Positions 33,690 to 43,452 of a stretch of DNA of 64,000 bases are shown here, piece by piece. The notes beneath the pieces were generated by a model. That model ran no database searches. It was not told the origin of the DNA and worked only from the letters and a program-made list of their open reading frames with translations. Source of the DNA: Leptidea sinapis (taxonomy: Eukaryota > Arthropoda > Insecta > Lepidoptera > Pieridae); assembly GCF_905404315.1 (NCBI RefSeq), contig NC_066311.1:3038001-3102000 (forward strand), read 5' to 3'. Position 1 is the stretch's first letter, and each line of letters begins with the position of its first letter. The position numbers and the translations under genes were made by a program.

Positions 33690-34460
33690 TTACTGAATTT
33701 ATTTTATTTTATTTTAATTCTATTCGGAAAACTTACAGCTAGGTTATTAACAAATAGGTAAGTATTAAATTAAGTACTGAAGGCTAATTACAAATTTTCA
33801 CTTATAGTCATATAAATAAGATTAAAAATTAAAACAAAGGAATTAAATTAAAGAGGTTAGGAAAGTAACACTTAAAATAAATTAGGTTAATCACACGTAT
33901 GTTATTAAATAATTGATTATAATGAAAGAAAGGTATTGCTTCGCTTGGTTATTTATGCACGTTTAATCACTTAAAAGTTTCTTAAGGCCATGTACTGGCG
34001 TATAATATATTTCATTAGAAAGGTTGTTATAACATCTGCATGCTCGTAACGTAAAATAATTTTTTCTATAGTTGCATTTGACGTTAGGGACATGTAGAAA
34101 ATTGGGCCTTCTAAGGGTGACACCAGAAGTCTTAAGTCCAATTTGACCCAATAGTTCCGGACTATATCAATTAACCTGTGAGCCGTATTCTAAAAGATTT
34201 CGAACATATGCACAGTACATAATTTTTAGAGTTTTAATTAAATTGAATTCAGATGACATTCTAATAATGAAACCTAATGGTTTAGAAGCTTTATTAACTA
34301 TATAATTTATGTGTTCGTCGAAAAGTTGTTTCAATCAAAAATGACTCCTAAATCGCTAATTTTATAGACTCTTGCAATTGATGATTGAGATTTTAGTAGG
34401 ATTTATCAAAATCAATACTGAATTGTGATTTGACTTTATTCAATTTAAGAAGATAGAATT
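33690..34460 (-). mobile_element. LINE reverse transcriptase C-terminal fragment with AATAAA-repeat tail
   Basis: On the minus strand: DEHINYIVNKASKPLGFIIR and MSSEFNLIKTLKIMYCAYVR, then NLLEYGSQV, RRPNFLHVPNVKCNYRKN and ACRCYNNLSNEIYY. This is the thumb and C-terminal part of a non-LTR RT related in layout to 37914-39660. The 3' end shows (AAAAT)n repeats at 33698-33720. About half of the ORF between the thumb and the terminal block is missing. Confidence 0.75.
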
Positions 34461-34900
34461 AACTACTTTGTAATACGTGCTATGTTAGTTAGCTTGGGTT
34501 AGGACTTGGCATTAAATTAAAAAAAAAAAACAGACAGACTAGGACTCACTGACCACAAATTTAAGAAATATATAAAAGCTTGCTTGACAAAGAAGGCTTA
34601 CTATAGTTAGTCTTCTTCTGCCTTTCCTGCATGCCATTATTTGGGATCGGGTCTCCTCATTTTCCTGCGCCAGGTCGAACGATCTTGGGTTTCCATTCTT
34701 GCAATTGGGCTTTCTTTTTCTTTTCTGTACTGGTTGACTTACTACTACGACTTACTTAATAATGTATGATTCTGCGCAGGCCACTTTAAATTGTATAGAA
34801 TTGTTGTGTTAAAATATTTTTTTACATTAATTAATCTATAAGTTTAGATAATTATAAAATTTGATCCATCGTTTATATACTTTAGGAAATCTATTAGGAT
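34461..34900. other. No gene recognised
   Basis: TCTTCTTCTGCCTTTCCTGC and GGGATCGGGTCTCCTC (34610-34660) look like a common lepidopteran repeat, but no second copy lies in the window. Confidence 0.35.
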
Positions 34901-34904
34901 AGAT

Positions 34905-35224
34905 TTTTTTTATGAAAATAAGGGACGAGACGAGCATGACGTTCATGATAATTCATTCAGCCCTACCCATTACAATGCAGTGCCGCTTAGGATTCTCGAA
35001 AAACCCAAAAATTCAAAGCGGCACTACAATTGCGCTCATCACCTTCAGACATAAGATGTCTCAAGGCGTATAAGTCCCAAGGTCGACATCTCATTTGCCC
35101 AGTATTTCACTAGCTACGCGCCCTTCAGACCGAAACACTACTACACACACATGCTTCACAGCAGAAATAGGCGTTGTGGTACCCATAATCTTGTCGGCTT
35201 CCTGTGCAAAGGAGCCCACCGGTA
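34905..35224 (-). repeat. SINE-like family A, copy 8
   Basis: Reverse copy with the full A-rich 3' end (TTTTTTTATGAAAATAAGGG) and the opening GGGCTCC. It contains a 28-bp internal duplication of the ATGTCTCAAGG segment. Confidence 0.9.
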
Positions 35225-36017
35225 ATGTTGTAAAATTATAAGATTTTATAATATTGACAAAGAATAATATATAATATTACAAGTAACATTGACCGAGTAA
35301 CATAAAAGAAAAAAATTACTTTGCGTCTGTGGAACAGATTTACTTCGTCGCACAAGGTAATATAATATTATTATTACTTCAGTGACAACTCTGTGGAAAT
35401 TTCCCCTTAGATGAAATCTTAACTAAGAAGTTAAGAAACGAATAAAGATAAAAACAATCGTCAAGCTGCAACCCTTTTGTTTTTACGACGGTCCAACAGA
35501 CCAATGTTGGCGTTCGAATCAAATCTGACAACCAATCAACCCTTTGCTATAAAGCTGGCTGTATTAGGATTGCCAGACGAGGTTTGCTATTTGGCATATT
35601 ATTATGTTTTAGTATGAAAGATCCGACGTTTCTGTTGGTATTCGTGTCTCCCAAAGAGATATAATTTATACAAACACCGTTATTATTAAATTATCATAAA
35701 ATGGTTATTAGTTTGTCAGTAAAACCATATCAATAAATTATCCCGCAAAAATATCAAATCATTGATAATTTTTAACAACTGTTACTACATATCTGCGTTC
35801 GTGCAATTCACAATTTTATTAATAAATCTATTTGCAAACATAACCTCGTTCCCCCCTGCCCCGTTCCTGGCCCCGCGTTACCCCTCCCCGCAACCGATGG
35901 AATTACTACATTGATACACTTGTATGAATAAAAAATAACGTAAGTTATATACCAGTCAACCTTTTGAATTCTATTCTTTAGATATGAAATCAGAAGATCG
36001 AACGCAGTTCCTTTTTA
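35225..36017. other. No gene recognised
   Basis: AT-rich, with a short C-rich patch at 35850-35900 (CCCCGTTCCTGGCCCCG). No supported feature. Confidence 0.4.
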
Positions 36018-36177
36018 TGTCTCAAGGTGATAATGTAGTGGTGTAATTGTAGTGCCACTCAGAATTAATGGGCTTTTCAATAATCCTGACTGCACGGCAC
36101 TGCATTGTAATGGGCAGGGCATATCAATTACCGTCAGCTAAACGTCCTGTTCGTCTCGTTCCGTATTTTCATAAAAT
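36018..36177 (+). repeat. SINE-like family A, copy 9 (5'-truncated)
   Basis: Only the 3' half is present, from TGTCTCAAGGTGATAATG to CCGTATTTTCATAAAATAA. Confidence 0.85.
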
Positions 36178-36654
36178 AAAATAAAAGTTCATTTTATGCC
36201 ATAGTGACATAGCTTCATGACCAGCGTTGTCTGTTAAACACAATCAAAAGCCTTAGATAAATCACAGAAGTGCATTCTGCGATTCCTCCCAGGCATCAAA
36301 AATATTCTTGATTAGCTCAACACCTGCATCCGTTGTTGAATGTCCACTGGTAAAGCCAAAATTTTATTTTCAAATAATCCGCTTCATCTTTTAAACGACA
36401 ATTTTGAAAAATGTTCACCACCTAAAAATGCCTCTTTCGTTTTAAATATTGAATTGCATGATTTGTTTTTTTTCTTGCTTAATTTTTATTTTAGTCACAC
36501 ATTGATATATTTAATAGTTCATATTGTATTTTAATTGCTTATAAATTTTTACATATTATAATTTTTGTTGATTTTCTAGTATTTTTAGAAACGTATTTTT
36601 TAAAAAACTTGTAGTGTATTGTTTTTCATGTCATTATGCATGTTGAGCTAGCAT
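36178..36654. other. No gene; possible LINE remnant
   Basis: On the minus strand 36225-36350 reads pieces such as TNDAGVELIKNIFDAW and HFCDLSKAFD, which recall RT motif A (DLSKAFD). The remnant is too short to class. The plus-strand frame at 36340-36534 is AT-rich and unlikely to be real. Confidence 0.4.
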
Positions 36655-37101
36655 TTAAGGCGACACTAAATGCTAGCGACCTTGAGCGATATGAGTTCAC
36701 GGCTGCCGGCTTGCCATCTATGTGCCAAATCCAATATTTTCAAAATTCTTGCGTGGAAAACAGTTTATTTGCTTACAATCCTCATTATTCACTACTAATC
36801 TGAATAAACGTACCTACACAAAAAAGTACAAGCTTTAAGAATAACTTTTATGAGAGTAGTACTAAAAAAATGCGTCCTGCCATGTCAAAAAACTTGTTTA
36901 ACTGCAAAGAAAAGTGGTAGTTCAAAAAGGCTCGGCAGTGTTAACTATAACCAACAGCAAGCATTAGCAACCTACAAACAAGACTTAAGGATACGTGTAA
37001 CAGGATTAAGTAATGTTCATTGCTCGAAATGCTATATTTTCACCACAAAACTTGTCTAAAAACACCATGTTTGCGTGTTTTCTGCTTACTCTTCGCCTTA
37101 A
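36655..37101 (-). mobile_element. TTAA-flanked MITE, copy 3
   Basis: Inverted copy, starting TTAAGGCGACACTAAATGC and ending CTTACTCTTCGCCTTAA. Both TTAA edges are preserved over 447 bp. Confidence 0.8.
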
Positions 37102-37629
37102 GTGAGGCATACAATTTAAATAATTACATTTAAGAGAGAGAATCAATGTTGACTTCCAATTTAAAAAATAGGAAATTGAAAGAAAATTCTCATACAGTGA
37201 AATCAGGACCAGAAGTATATCATAAAATGATTTTTATATCAATCAGACTTTTCATCAATGAATAAAATAATATAAAACGGCTTCTTAAAGATTTTCACTG
37301 CGTCATCGAGTTTCACACGCGCCAATCGATCTTGTAATATGACTCCCAAGAAATGTAGTGGAACACGAAACCCTCCGGGTCGTTCTCACCCCAAGCTGCA
37401 AATAAAGCCTACAACCCTTTGTAGATGTTTATTGGGACCCCGAGACATTTGGTACATACGACTGGACTTATAGATTGAAAACTATATTGCTCGTATTATG
37501 TTGCGTACCGAATACGCTTTTTCAGTCAAGGGATATTTCTTGGATTTACTTTCATGTATTTATTCAGACTTTAATTTAACTCTTTTTCTTAAAGTGAAAC
37601 TTTTATTACATCGTCTCAATTTTTTCGTC
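37102..37629. other. No gene recognised
   Basis: A GC-richer stretch near 37310-37450 (AATGTAGTGGAACACGAAAC) gives on the minus strand short pieces resembling RT sequence (LAFNLGVRTTRRVSCSTTFL) but nothing secure. Confidence 0.3.
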
Positions 37630-37895
37630 TTTTTTTATCAGCGTTCAGCTGATTGTAATTGATACGCTCTGCCCGTTACAATGCAGATATGCTCAGGATT
37701 CTTGAGAAACCCAAAAATTCTGAGCGGCACTACAATTGCGCTCGTCACCTTGATACTTAAGATTTCACTAGCTACGGCGCCCTTGAGACCGAAATACAAA
37801 TAATGCTTACACATTACTGCTTCATGGCAGAAATAGGCGCCGTTGTGGTACACATAATTTGGCCGGCATCGTGTGCAAAGGAGCCTCCCACTGGT
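37630..37895 (-). repeat. SINE-like family A, copy 10
   Basis: Reverse copy with CCAGTGGGAGGCTCC intact and internal deletions around the AAGATGTTAAGTCTC segment. Confidence 0.9.
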
Positions 37896-37913
37896 ATCTA
37901 TCCCAAGGGTGAA

Positions 37914-39660
37914 GTTTTATTTTATTTTATTTTATTTTATTTATTCGGGTCAACAAACAGTGCTTAGAAAAAAATCAGTAATAATATAATACAGTAATAC
38001 TATACATGCTACCAACTACGTCAACCACATAATTATTAATTAATACTTAATTACAAAAGTTACATGTATGAATATAAGTGTAGATATAAAAAATATATTC
38101 GTTTAGTTTTATTGCTATTATTCTACAGGCTTAGTCTAATATATTAATATTCTTCTTAAGATAATCCATGACCAGCTTTTTGAAAGAGCCCACACGAGTG
38201 GAAAAAATATCAATATTGCCAAAGCACGCATTACATGAGTGTGTCATTCTCCATAGTGGTGAGCGCTCGCCAGAATTTGTACGACATTTTATAGTAGCAA
38301 AAAGTTTATGTGTTTGATTATTGCGTACATGACTTCTAACTGGTATTTTGTAACAGAGTTTACGAGTTAAAGGAATACAGTCGTATTTATTATGACACAG
38401 ATCAAATAAGAGCATAGCTTCAAGTTGTTTGCGCCTTGACTGCAAGTTAAGTATACTATATTTTTCAAGAAGCTGGTCATAAGGAAGGTAGCTTCCCGTA
38501 CATTTATAGTGCATCGTCCGTAAAAAATTTTTCTGTACAGTTTCTATTCTCTTAACATATTTATTATAATGGGGATTCCAGATACAAACAGCATATTCGA
38601 GTTGTGAGCGAACCAGCGATTTATACAAATTTAGATATGTAGCAACTCTATTGAAATTAATACCGGTCCGCATTATAAATCCATACATTTTAAAAGCTTT
38701 ATTTAGAATGTTTTGTGTATGCGTGTCTAAATGTAACTTACTATCCAATGTTATTCCTAGATCTTTAATATTACTAACCTTGTCTAGACTCTCTCCATAA
38801 AGTGAATATGTATAGTTGCTAGCGGATCTCTTTTTAGTAAAAGTGATATGCTTACATTTACTTAAGCTTAGATTAAGTTTATTTTCCGTACAATATTTAG
38901 TAAATCTATTTAAATCATCCTGAAGATGGTAATGATTATCTTGTTATTCAATTGTTTTAAATATTTTAAGATCATCTGCATATAGTAGAAAATTACTACG
39001 TTTAAAGCATGTATGAATATCGTTGATGAATGTAATAAATAAAAGAGGTCCAAGAATTGACCCTTGTGGAACTCCAGAAGTAATCATTACCATTTTCGAT
39101 TCATGGCCACTGATGATAACTCTTTGAGTACGATTTGAGATGTATGATTTAAACCATCGCCAAAGATCACCACGTATGCCGTTATATGCAAATTTTTCTA
39201 ATAATCAAAAGCTTTCTGAAAGTCTGTATAAATGCAGTCTGTTTGTCTATTGTTATCTAAATCTTCAAATAAGTGTGAAGCAAAAACAAGAAGATTAGTT
39301 ACTGTTGAGCGTTTCTGCACGAATCCATGTTGTTGTGGAATTATATTCCTATGCATCAGTGGATAAATGGAATCGTGTACAAGCCGCTCAAAGAGCTTGG
39401 AAAGTACAGGCAAGATAGAGATTGGTCGGTAATTTTCTACGTTCTTTTTGGATCCTCCTTTATGTACAGGCACTATGCGAGCTATTTTCCATTTCTCTGG
39501 AAATATGCCTTGTTTAAGACACATACTGAATAAAATATGCAGTGGTTTGTAAATGGTAGTAGAAGTGGCTTTGAAAAATATTGGAGGTATATCATCCAAA
39601 CCAGAACCCTTCATTACATCCAACTTGTTTAGAGCCTTAATTACATTTTTAGTCGAGATA
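37914..39660 (-). mobile_element. LINE (Jockey/CR1 group), 5'-truncated, RT domain nearly complete
   Basis: A non-LTR reverse transcriptase in three pieces. 39198-39623: GSGLDDIPPIFFKA, WKIARIVPVHKGG, NYRPISILPVLSKLFERLV, a QHGF motif and TDFQKAFDY (motif A). After a frameshift near 39200: YNGIRGDLWRWFKSYI(S)NR, SGVPQGSILGPLLFITFIND (motif B) and LLYADDLKIFKTIE (motif C, catalytic YADD intact), then a TAA near 38944. 38131-38748 completes the thumb and C-terminus (LGITLDSKLHLDTHTQN; LNKAFKMYGFIMRTG; SQLEYAVCIWNPHY). The 3' end carries an (AAAAT)n tail at 37914-37945. Endonuclease and ORF1 are missing. One frameshift and one nonsense in ~500 codons suggest moderate age. Confidence 0.9.
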
Positions 39661-39694
39661 AAGTTGTATCATTAATTTCAACAACTGCTTTCAA

Positions 39695-39775
39695 ATCAGT
39701 TTGGCCGCGCGGTCTAAGGCGCCAGATTGAAGCACTGGTTCCCGAGAGGGAGTGTTCTTTTGGAATATGATTTTT
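39695..39775 (+). pseudogene. tRNA-Leu-like pseudogene
   Basis: TTGGCCGCGCGGTCTAAGGC is a leucine-type D-arm and A box. CCAG-ATTGAAGCA-CTGG forms a 4-bp anticodon stem, and TTCCCGAGAGGGA is a leucine-type long variable arm. The T-arm and acceptor have decayed, so it is not a working gene. A LINE on the other strand ends its truncated 5' side ~35 bp away. Confidence 0.5.
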
Positions 39776-40189
39776 TGAAATGTTTTTTTTAACAAAATAT
39801 TACTTCATTTTATAAAAAAATACAATTCTATTAAAAACCGTTAAATACTATCATTTATGTACTTAATTATAATGTTTACTTAATAATAACTTAATTAAAA
39901 AAAGGATACACTATTATTAAAACGTCGATCAAAGTTACAACGAACAAGTACTTTTATATTATGTTACTGATACGGAAACCTTCATGGGTGAGTCCGACTC
40001 GCACACGGCCGCTTTTTTACAATATCAAAGTTTTAATTTGCATAAACATGTTAGATTGATGTTACATAAATATTATAAAGTACATGTTTGCCACATTTAT
40101 GACGTTCAAATTTTACAAACTACATTTCTAAATCATTACTTATAATAATATCAATTTAAGAAAGAAAATATTACCAGTATTATTTATCA
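39776..40189. other. No gene; short repeat block near 39965-40020
   Basis: GATACGGAAACCTTCATGGG and GAGTCCGACTCGCACACGGCC resemble the terminal block of a common lepidopteran repeat. Its relation to the tRNA-like piece upstream is unknown. Confidence 0.35.
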
Positions 40190-40528
40190 CAAGCTGACCC
40201 GGCAAACGTTGTTTTGCCATATAAAGTATAATTCACGCGATAGTTTTATAAGTTATAAAATATTGCCTATATTATAGCCTGTACATCATTTTGTTCTATT
40301 GTCAATAGTTTTTGCAGCGCACGCAAAAATAGGTTTTCGATTTTACACATTGTGTTACAAAATAGCAATTTTATTACGGATCCCTAATTTTGAAAAAAAA
40401 ACATAGCCTTCCTCGATAAATGGACTACCCAACACTGAAAGAATCATTCAAATCGGACCAGTAGTACCAGAGATTAGCGCGTTCAAACAAACAAACAAAC
40501 ACTGCAGCTTTATAATATTAGTATAGAT
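40190..40528 (+). repeat. Interspersed repeat starting AAGCTGACCCGGCAAACG
   Basis: It starts ACAAGCTGACCCGGCAAACG and includes TTGTTTTGCCATATAAAG. It closes with GATTAGCGCGTTCAAACAAA, a CAAA run and CTGCAGCTTTATAATATTAG. The same closing block, reversed, begins at 63946 and is cut by the window end. Confidence 0.7.
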
Positions 40529-40532
40529 TATA

Positions 40533-40770
40533 TTATATAAAAACATTCAATAAATTTTTAAGCTGAAAATATTCGTCTAATGAATATAAACAGTTTTTAC
40601 TAAGGTATATTTTCAATTTAGATGAGAAATTCCTATTTGACAATACCTCTCTGATTAACTTTGAGATGTGATTATAGATTTTTATGCACATACAAAAACA
40701 GTTCCTCTGAAACAATGTAGTTCTACAGTAGCTTACTTTTAGTTTAGTTACGATTTATGTGATGTTACGA
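40533..40770 (-). mobile_element. LINE C-terminal fragment
   Basis: The minus frame 40533-40715 reads 'CMCIKIYNHISKLIREV', FSSKLKIYLSKNCLYSLDEY. It corresponds to the '.KIYNHLP..IK....FK..LK.YLL...FYS.EE(F)' end of many LINE polyproteins. Part of it recurs at 47111-47223. Confidence 0.6.
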
Positions 40771-40830
40771 TTTTTATTTCGAGAGGATTAAAATAAATTT
40801 ACGTATTATAGAACCCGAAACGGGGCCCAT
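40771..40830 (-). mobile_element. Jockey 3' end, short piece with A-rich tail
   Basis: The minus strand ends GGGCCCCGTTTCGGGTTC...CGTAAATTTATTTTAATCC followed by an A-rich tail. It is the same terminus as 47224-47640 and similar to the end of the large Jockey (GCCCCGTTCCGGGGCG). Only ~60 bp remain. Confidence 0.55.
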
Positions 40831-40838
40831 TATAATAA

Positions 40839-42417
40839 TATTTTATCATTTAAAATAATAACTAATAAATTGGTTTTTTGTTTAGCTTATCACGATATGA
40901 AAGCATAATTTATAGTTTTAATTAAAATAGATACTACATAACAAACTAGCACCGCCTCCATGTTCCACCCTATATCAAGGGTAGGTATGGTTCCAGTACC
41001 ACCACCTTATGACAGGGTGGCAGGCCTTGTTTTTCCTGACGGAGATGTAGATATCTCGACTAAGGTATGCAAGATATTTACACATCCCGGGTTCAAAATT
41101 GAGTATTTTTTTTGGATCATGCCGGGGTGTGTCTCCGAAAATTTGAGAGTAGGGACATGTGTCTACAGCAATTGACGACGTGCTTGCACAGATCCTCTCC
41201 GCTGAAATCGTAGTCTTGGGTGAACTCAACGGGTACAATGCCCAATCAAAATTGGTATTGTTGGCGGACGACACAGATTTTCAAAGTGAAAAGAAACCAA
41301 GCTATCTATGACGTAGTGAACAATATTCAATCTGATATCGTGTACTGGTTTATCGCTAATAACCTATTGTTAAATAGCAAGAAAACGAAATATATAAAAT
41401 TTACCGTGCCAAATGTCAAAAATGTAGATTCAAGTGTTTGTGAAACAGAGTGTTTCCACTCGGAACACCAGAGATTGTCCTGTGTTTTGGAGAACTCCGC
41501 TCACCTAAACAAAAAAAAACATGAAGTATTTTTCTATGGTCTCATTCATATCGTTTTTAATGGTAAGAAATATTGATAAAACCGGTGGAATCTACTATAT
41601 TTGTTGGCATTAGTCTGGATTCCTAATTACAATGGGGCCCCCATATTGAAGGATTGGCGAGCAGACTTAGTTCCGCAGCATACGCGCTTAAAAAGATGAG
41701 ACAATTAACTGACATAGCTACGTCGCGACTAGTATACTCTAGTTATTTCCATAGTATTATGTCTTATGGTATATTGCTATGGGGAAACGCTGCCGATATT
41801 AATACAATATTTGTGCTACAGAAGAGGGCTATTCGTGCTATTTATAACCTAGACCCCAAAGAATCATTGAGAACAAAATTCAAAAAAATTAACATCTTCA
41901 CTGTTGCTTCTCAATATATTCTTGATAATGTAATGAATATTCATAGGCTAATAAGTTAATTTGCTAGAAACTGTCATACCAAAACCATAATGTTAACACC
42001 AGGAACAGACATAAACTTACCTACTTGCCTGCTACTCGGCTAAGTCCAGTTAGTAAGTCTTTTGTGGGGCGATGTATATGCTTTTACAACAAGATCCCAG
42101 AAAATATCCAAAATAAAAGTATTAAGTTATTCAAAAGAATTGTTAAAAAACGTTTGTGTTACTAGAGCATAAATGACTTCCTATATAATACCACAGATTG
42201 GTAATGGAGCGACCGCCCTTTGACTATTAAATAATAAGTATAATTGTACGATATTAATTTGAAAACATATTTTTTTGATGAAAAAAAAGCCACTGAGTTT
42301 GTTGCGCTCATTTTTCTCAGGTCTTAGGCATTCGGTTTGGAATGGGTGGTTGTTTTTGACTTTCAATAAGTGATATCACATCCTATTTTGAATAAAAATA
42401 TTTGAATTTTAATTTAT
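40839..42417 (+). mobile_element. Internally deleted LINE (family B), plus-strand copy
   Basis: The first ~409 bp (40839-41247) contain an endonuclease-like stretch DDVLAQILSAEIVVLGELNG-YNAQS (GDFNAH-type motif changed to GELNGY). Sequence then jumps to RT motif C (LLADDTDF, 41265). This continues with DIVYWFIANNLLLNSKKTKY, RLSSAAYALKKMRQLTD, SYFHSIMSYGILLWGNAADI, VLQKRAIRAIYNLDPKESLR and the terminal block of family B. The 3' UTR ends TTTGAATAAAAATATTTGAATTTTAAT at ~42415. Frameshifts occur at 41575 and 41960. The element lacks the RT fingers and most of the palm. Confidence 0.8.
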
Positions 42418-42458
42418 ATTATAATATGGCTTTGTGGTCTAGTGCAGATAAAGTGCAA

Positions 42459-43305
42459 ATAATAATAATAATAAAAATAATCATTTATTTCAGGCATTAC
42501 CCATAGGAAATGCAATAGAAATCAAAATTACCACAAATAAATTAAATTAACTAACCACTAATTTTACAAAAAATTAAATTTTTAATTAATTGCAATTACT
42601 TATATTAAAAAAAATCATTTTTTTATCAAGATGGATGTCCATCCATCTTTTGAAAATATCGTTATGATATATATTGTTAGAGACAGTCATCAGAATTTGG
42701 TTATTGGAGCGTCTCATTCGGTCCCAAAAAGATGCAATTCTTGTGCAAACTATTGCGAGGAAGTCGAGTATTCTCGCTCTCACAAACAATATGTTTATGT
42801 AGCACTGCATTGTATTAATATCGGCAGCGTTTTCGTTGCGATTGGGCATTGTAACCATTGAATTCACCCAAGACTATGATTTCAGCGGAGAGAATCTGTG
42901 CAAGCACGTCGTCAATTGCTGTTTGAACGCAACCCATGAGATGATACGTTTCTGCGTTACAACTATAGGACCTGTAGACACATGTCCCTACTCTCAAATT
43001 TTCCGAGACACACACACCCCGGCATGATCCAAAAAAAATACTCAATTTTGTACCCGGGGTGTGTAAATATCTTGCATACCTCAGTCGAGATATCTACATC
43101 TCCGTCAGGAAAAACAAGGCCTGCCACCCTGTCATAAGGTGGTGGTACTGGAACCTTACCTACCCTTGATATAGGGCGGAAAGTGGAGGCGGTGCTAGTT
43201 TGTTATGTAGTATCTATTTTAATTAAAAATATAAATTATGCTTTCATATCGCGATAAGCTAAACAAAAAACAATTGATTAGTTATTATTTTAAATGATAA
43301 AATAT
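42459..43305 (-). mobile_element. Internally deleted LINE, minus-strand copy, tail-to-tail with the previous one
   Basis: It shares with 40839-41247 the whole 5' module in inverted orientation (42840-43305, with ~57 bp extra near 42925-42980). It reads ILSAEIIVLGEFNGYNAQSQ. Then it joins directly to NENAADINTMQCYINILFV and a different 3' region, finishing in an (AAT)n tail at 42459-42477. The deletion point after 'NAQS' lies at nearly the same place in both copies, but what follows differs. Confidence 0.7.
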
Positions 43306-43356
43306 AGTGACTTTTTTAAACTTATTATAAATATAATTACTTCCTTGTGTGGTACC

Positions 43357-43364
43357 TATATAAG
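43357..43364 (+). promoter_or_regulatory. TATA box of the Kazal gene
   Basis: TATATAAG lies 89 bp upstream of the predicted ATG. This leaves room for a ~60-bp 5' UTR if transcription starts ~30 bp downstream, near 43388-43395. Confidence 0.55.
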
Positions 43365-43452
43365 GCAATGGAAGAAGGTTTACAATACTAGTAATCGTCT
43401 GGAAATCTCGCCATTCTTTGTCACGTCGATAGAAGGAATAAAACCATTCGCC

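Noticed and set aside
37630..37895. A 71-codon minus-strand frame, and similar frames at 1607, 17060, 30343, 48033 and 50258
   Set aside because: All lie inside family A repeats and translate the same noncoding sequence in varying frames.
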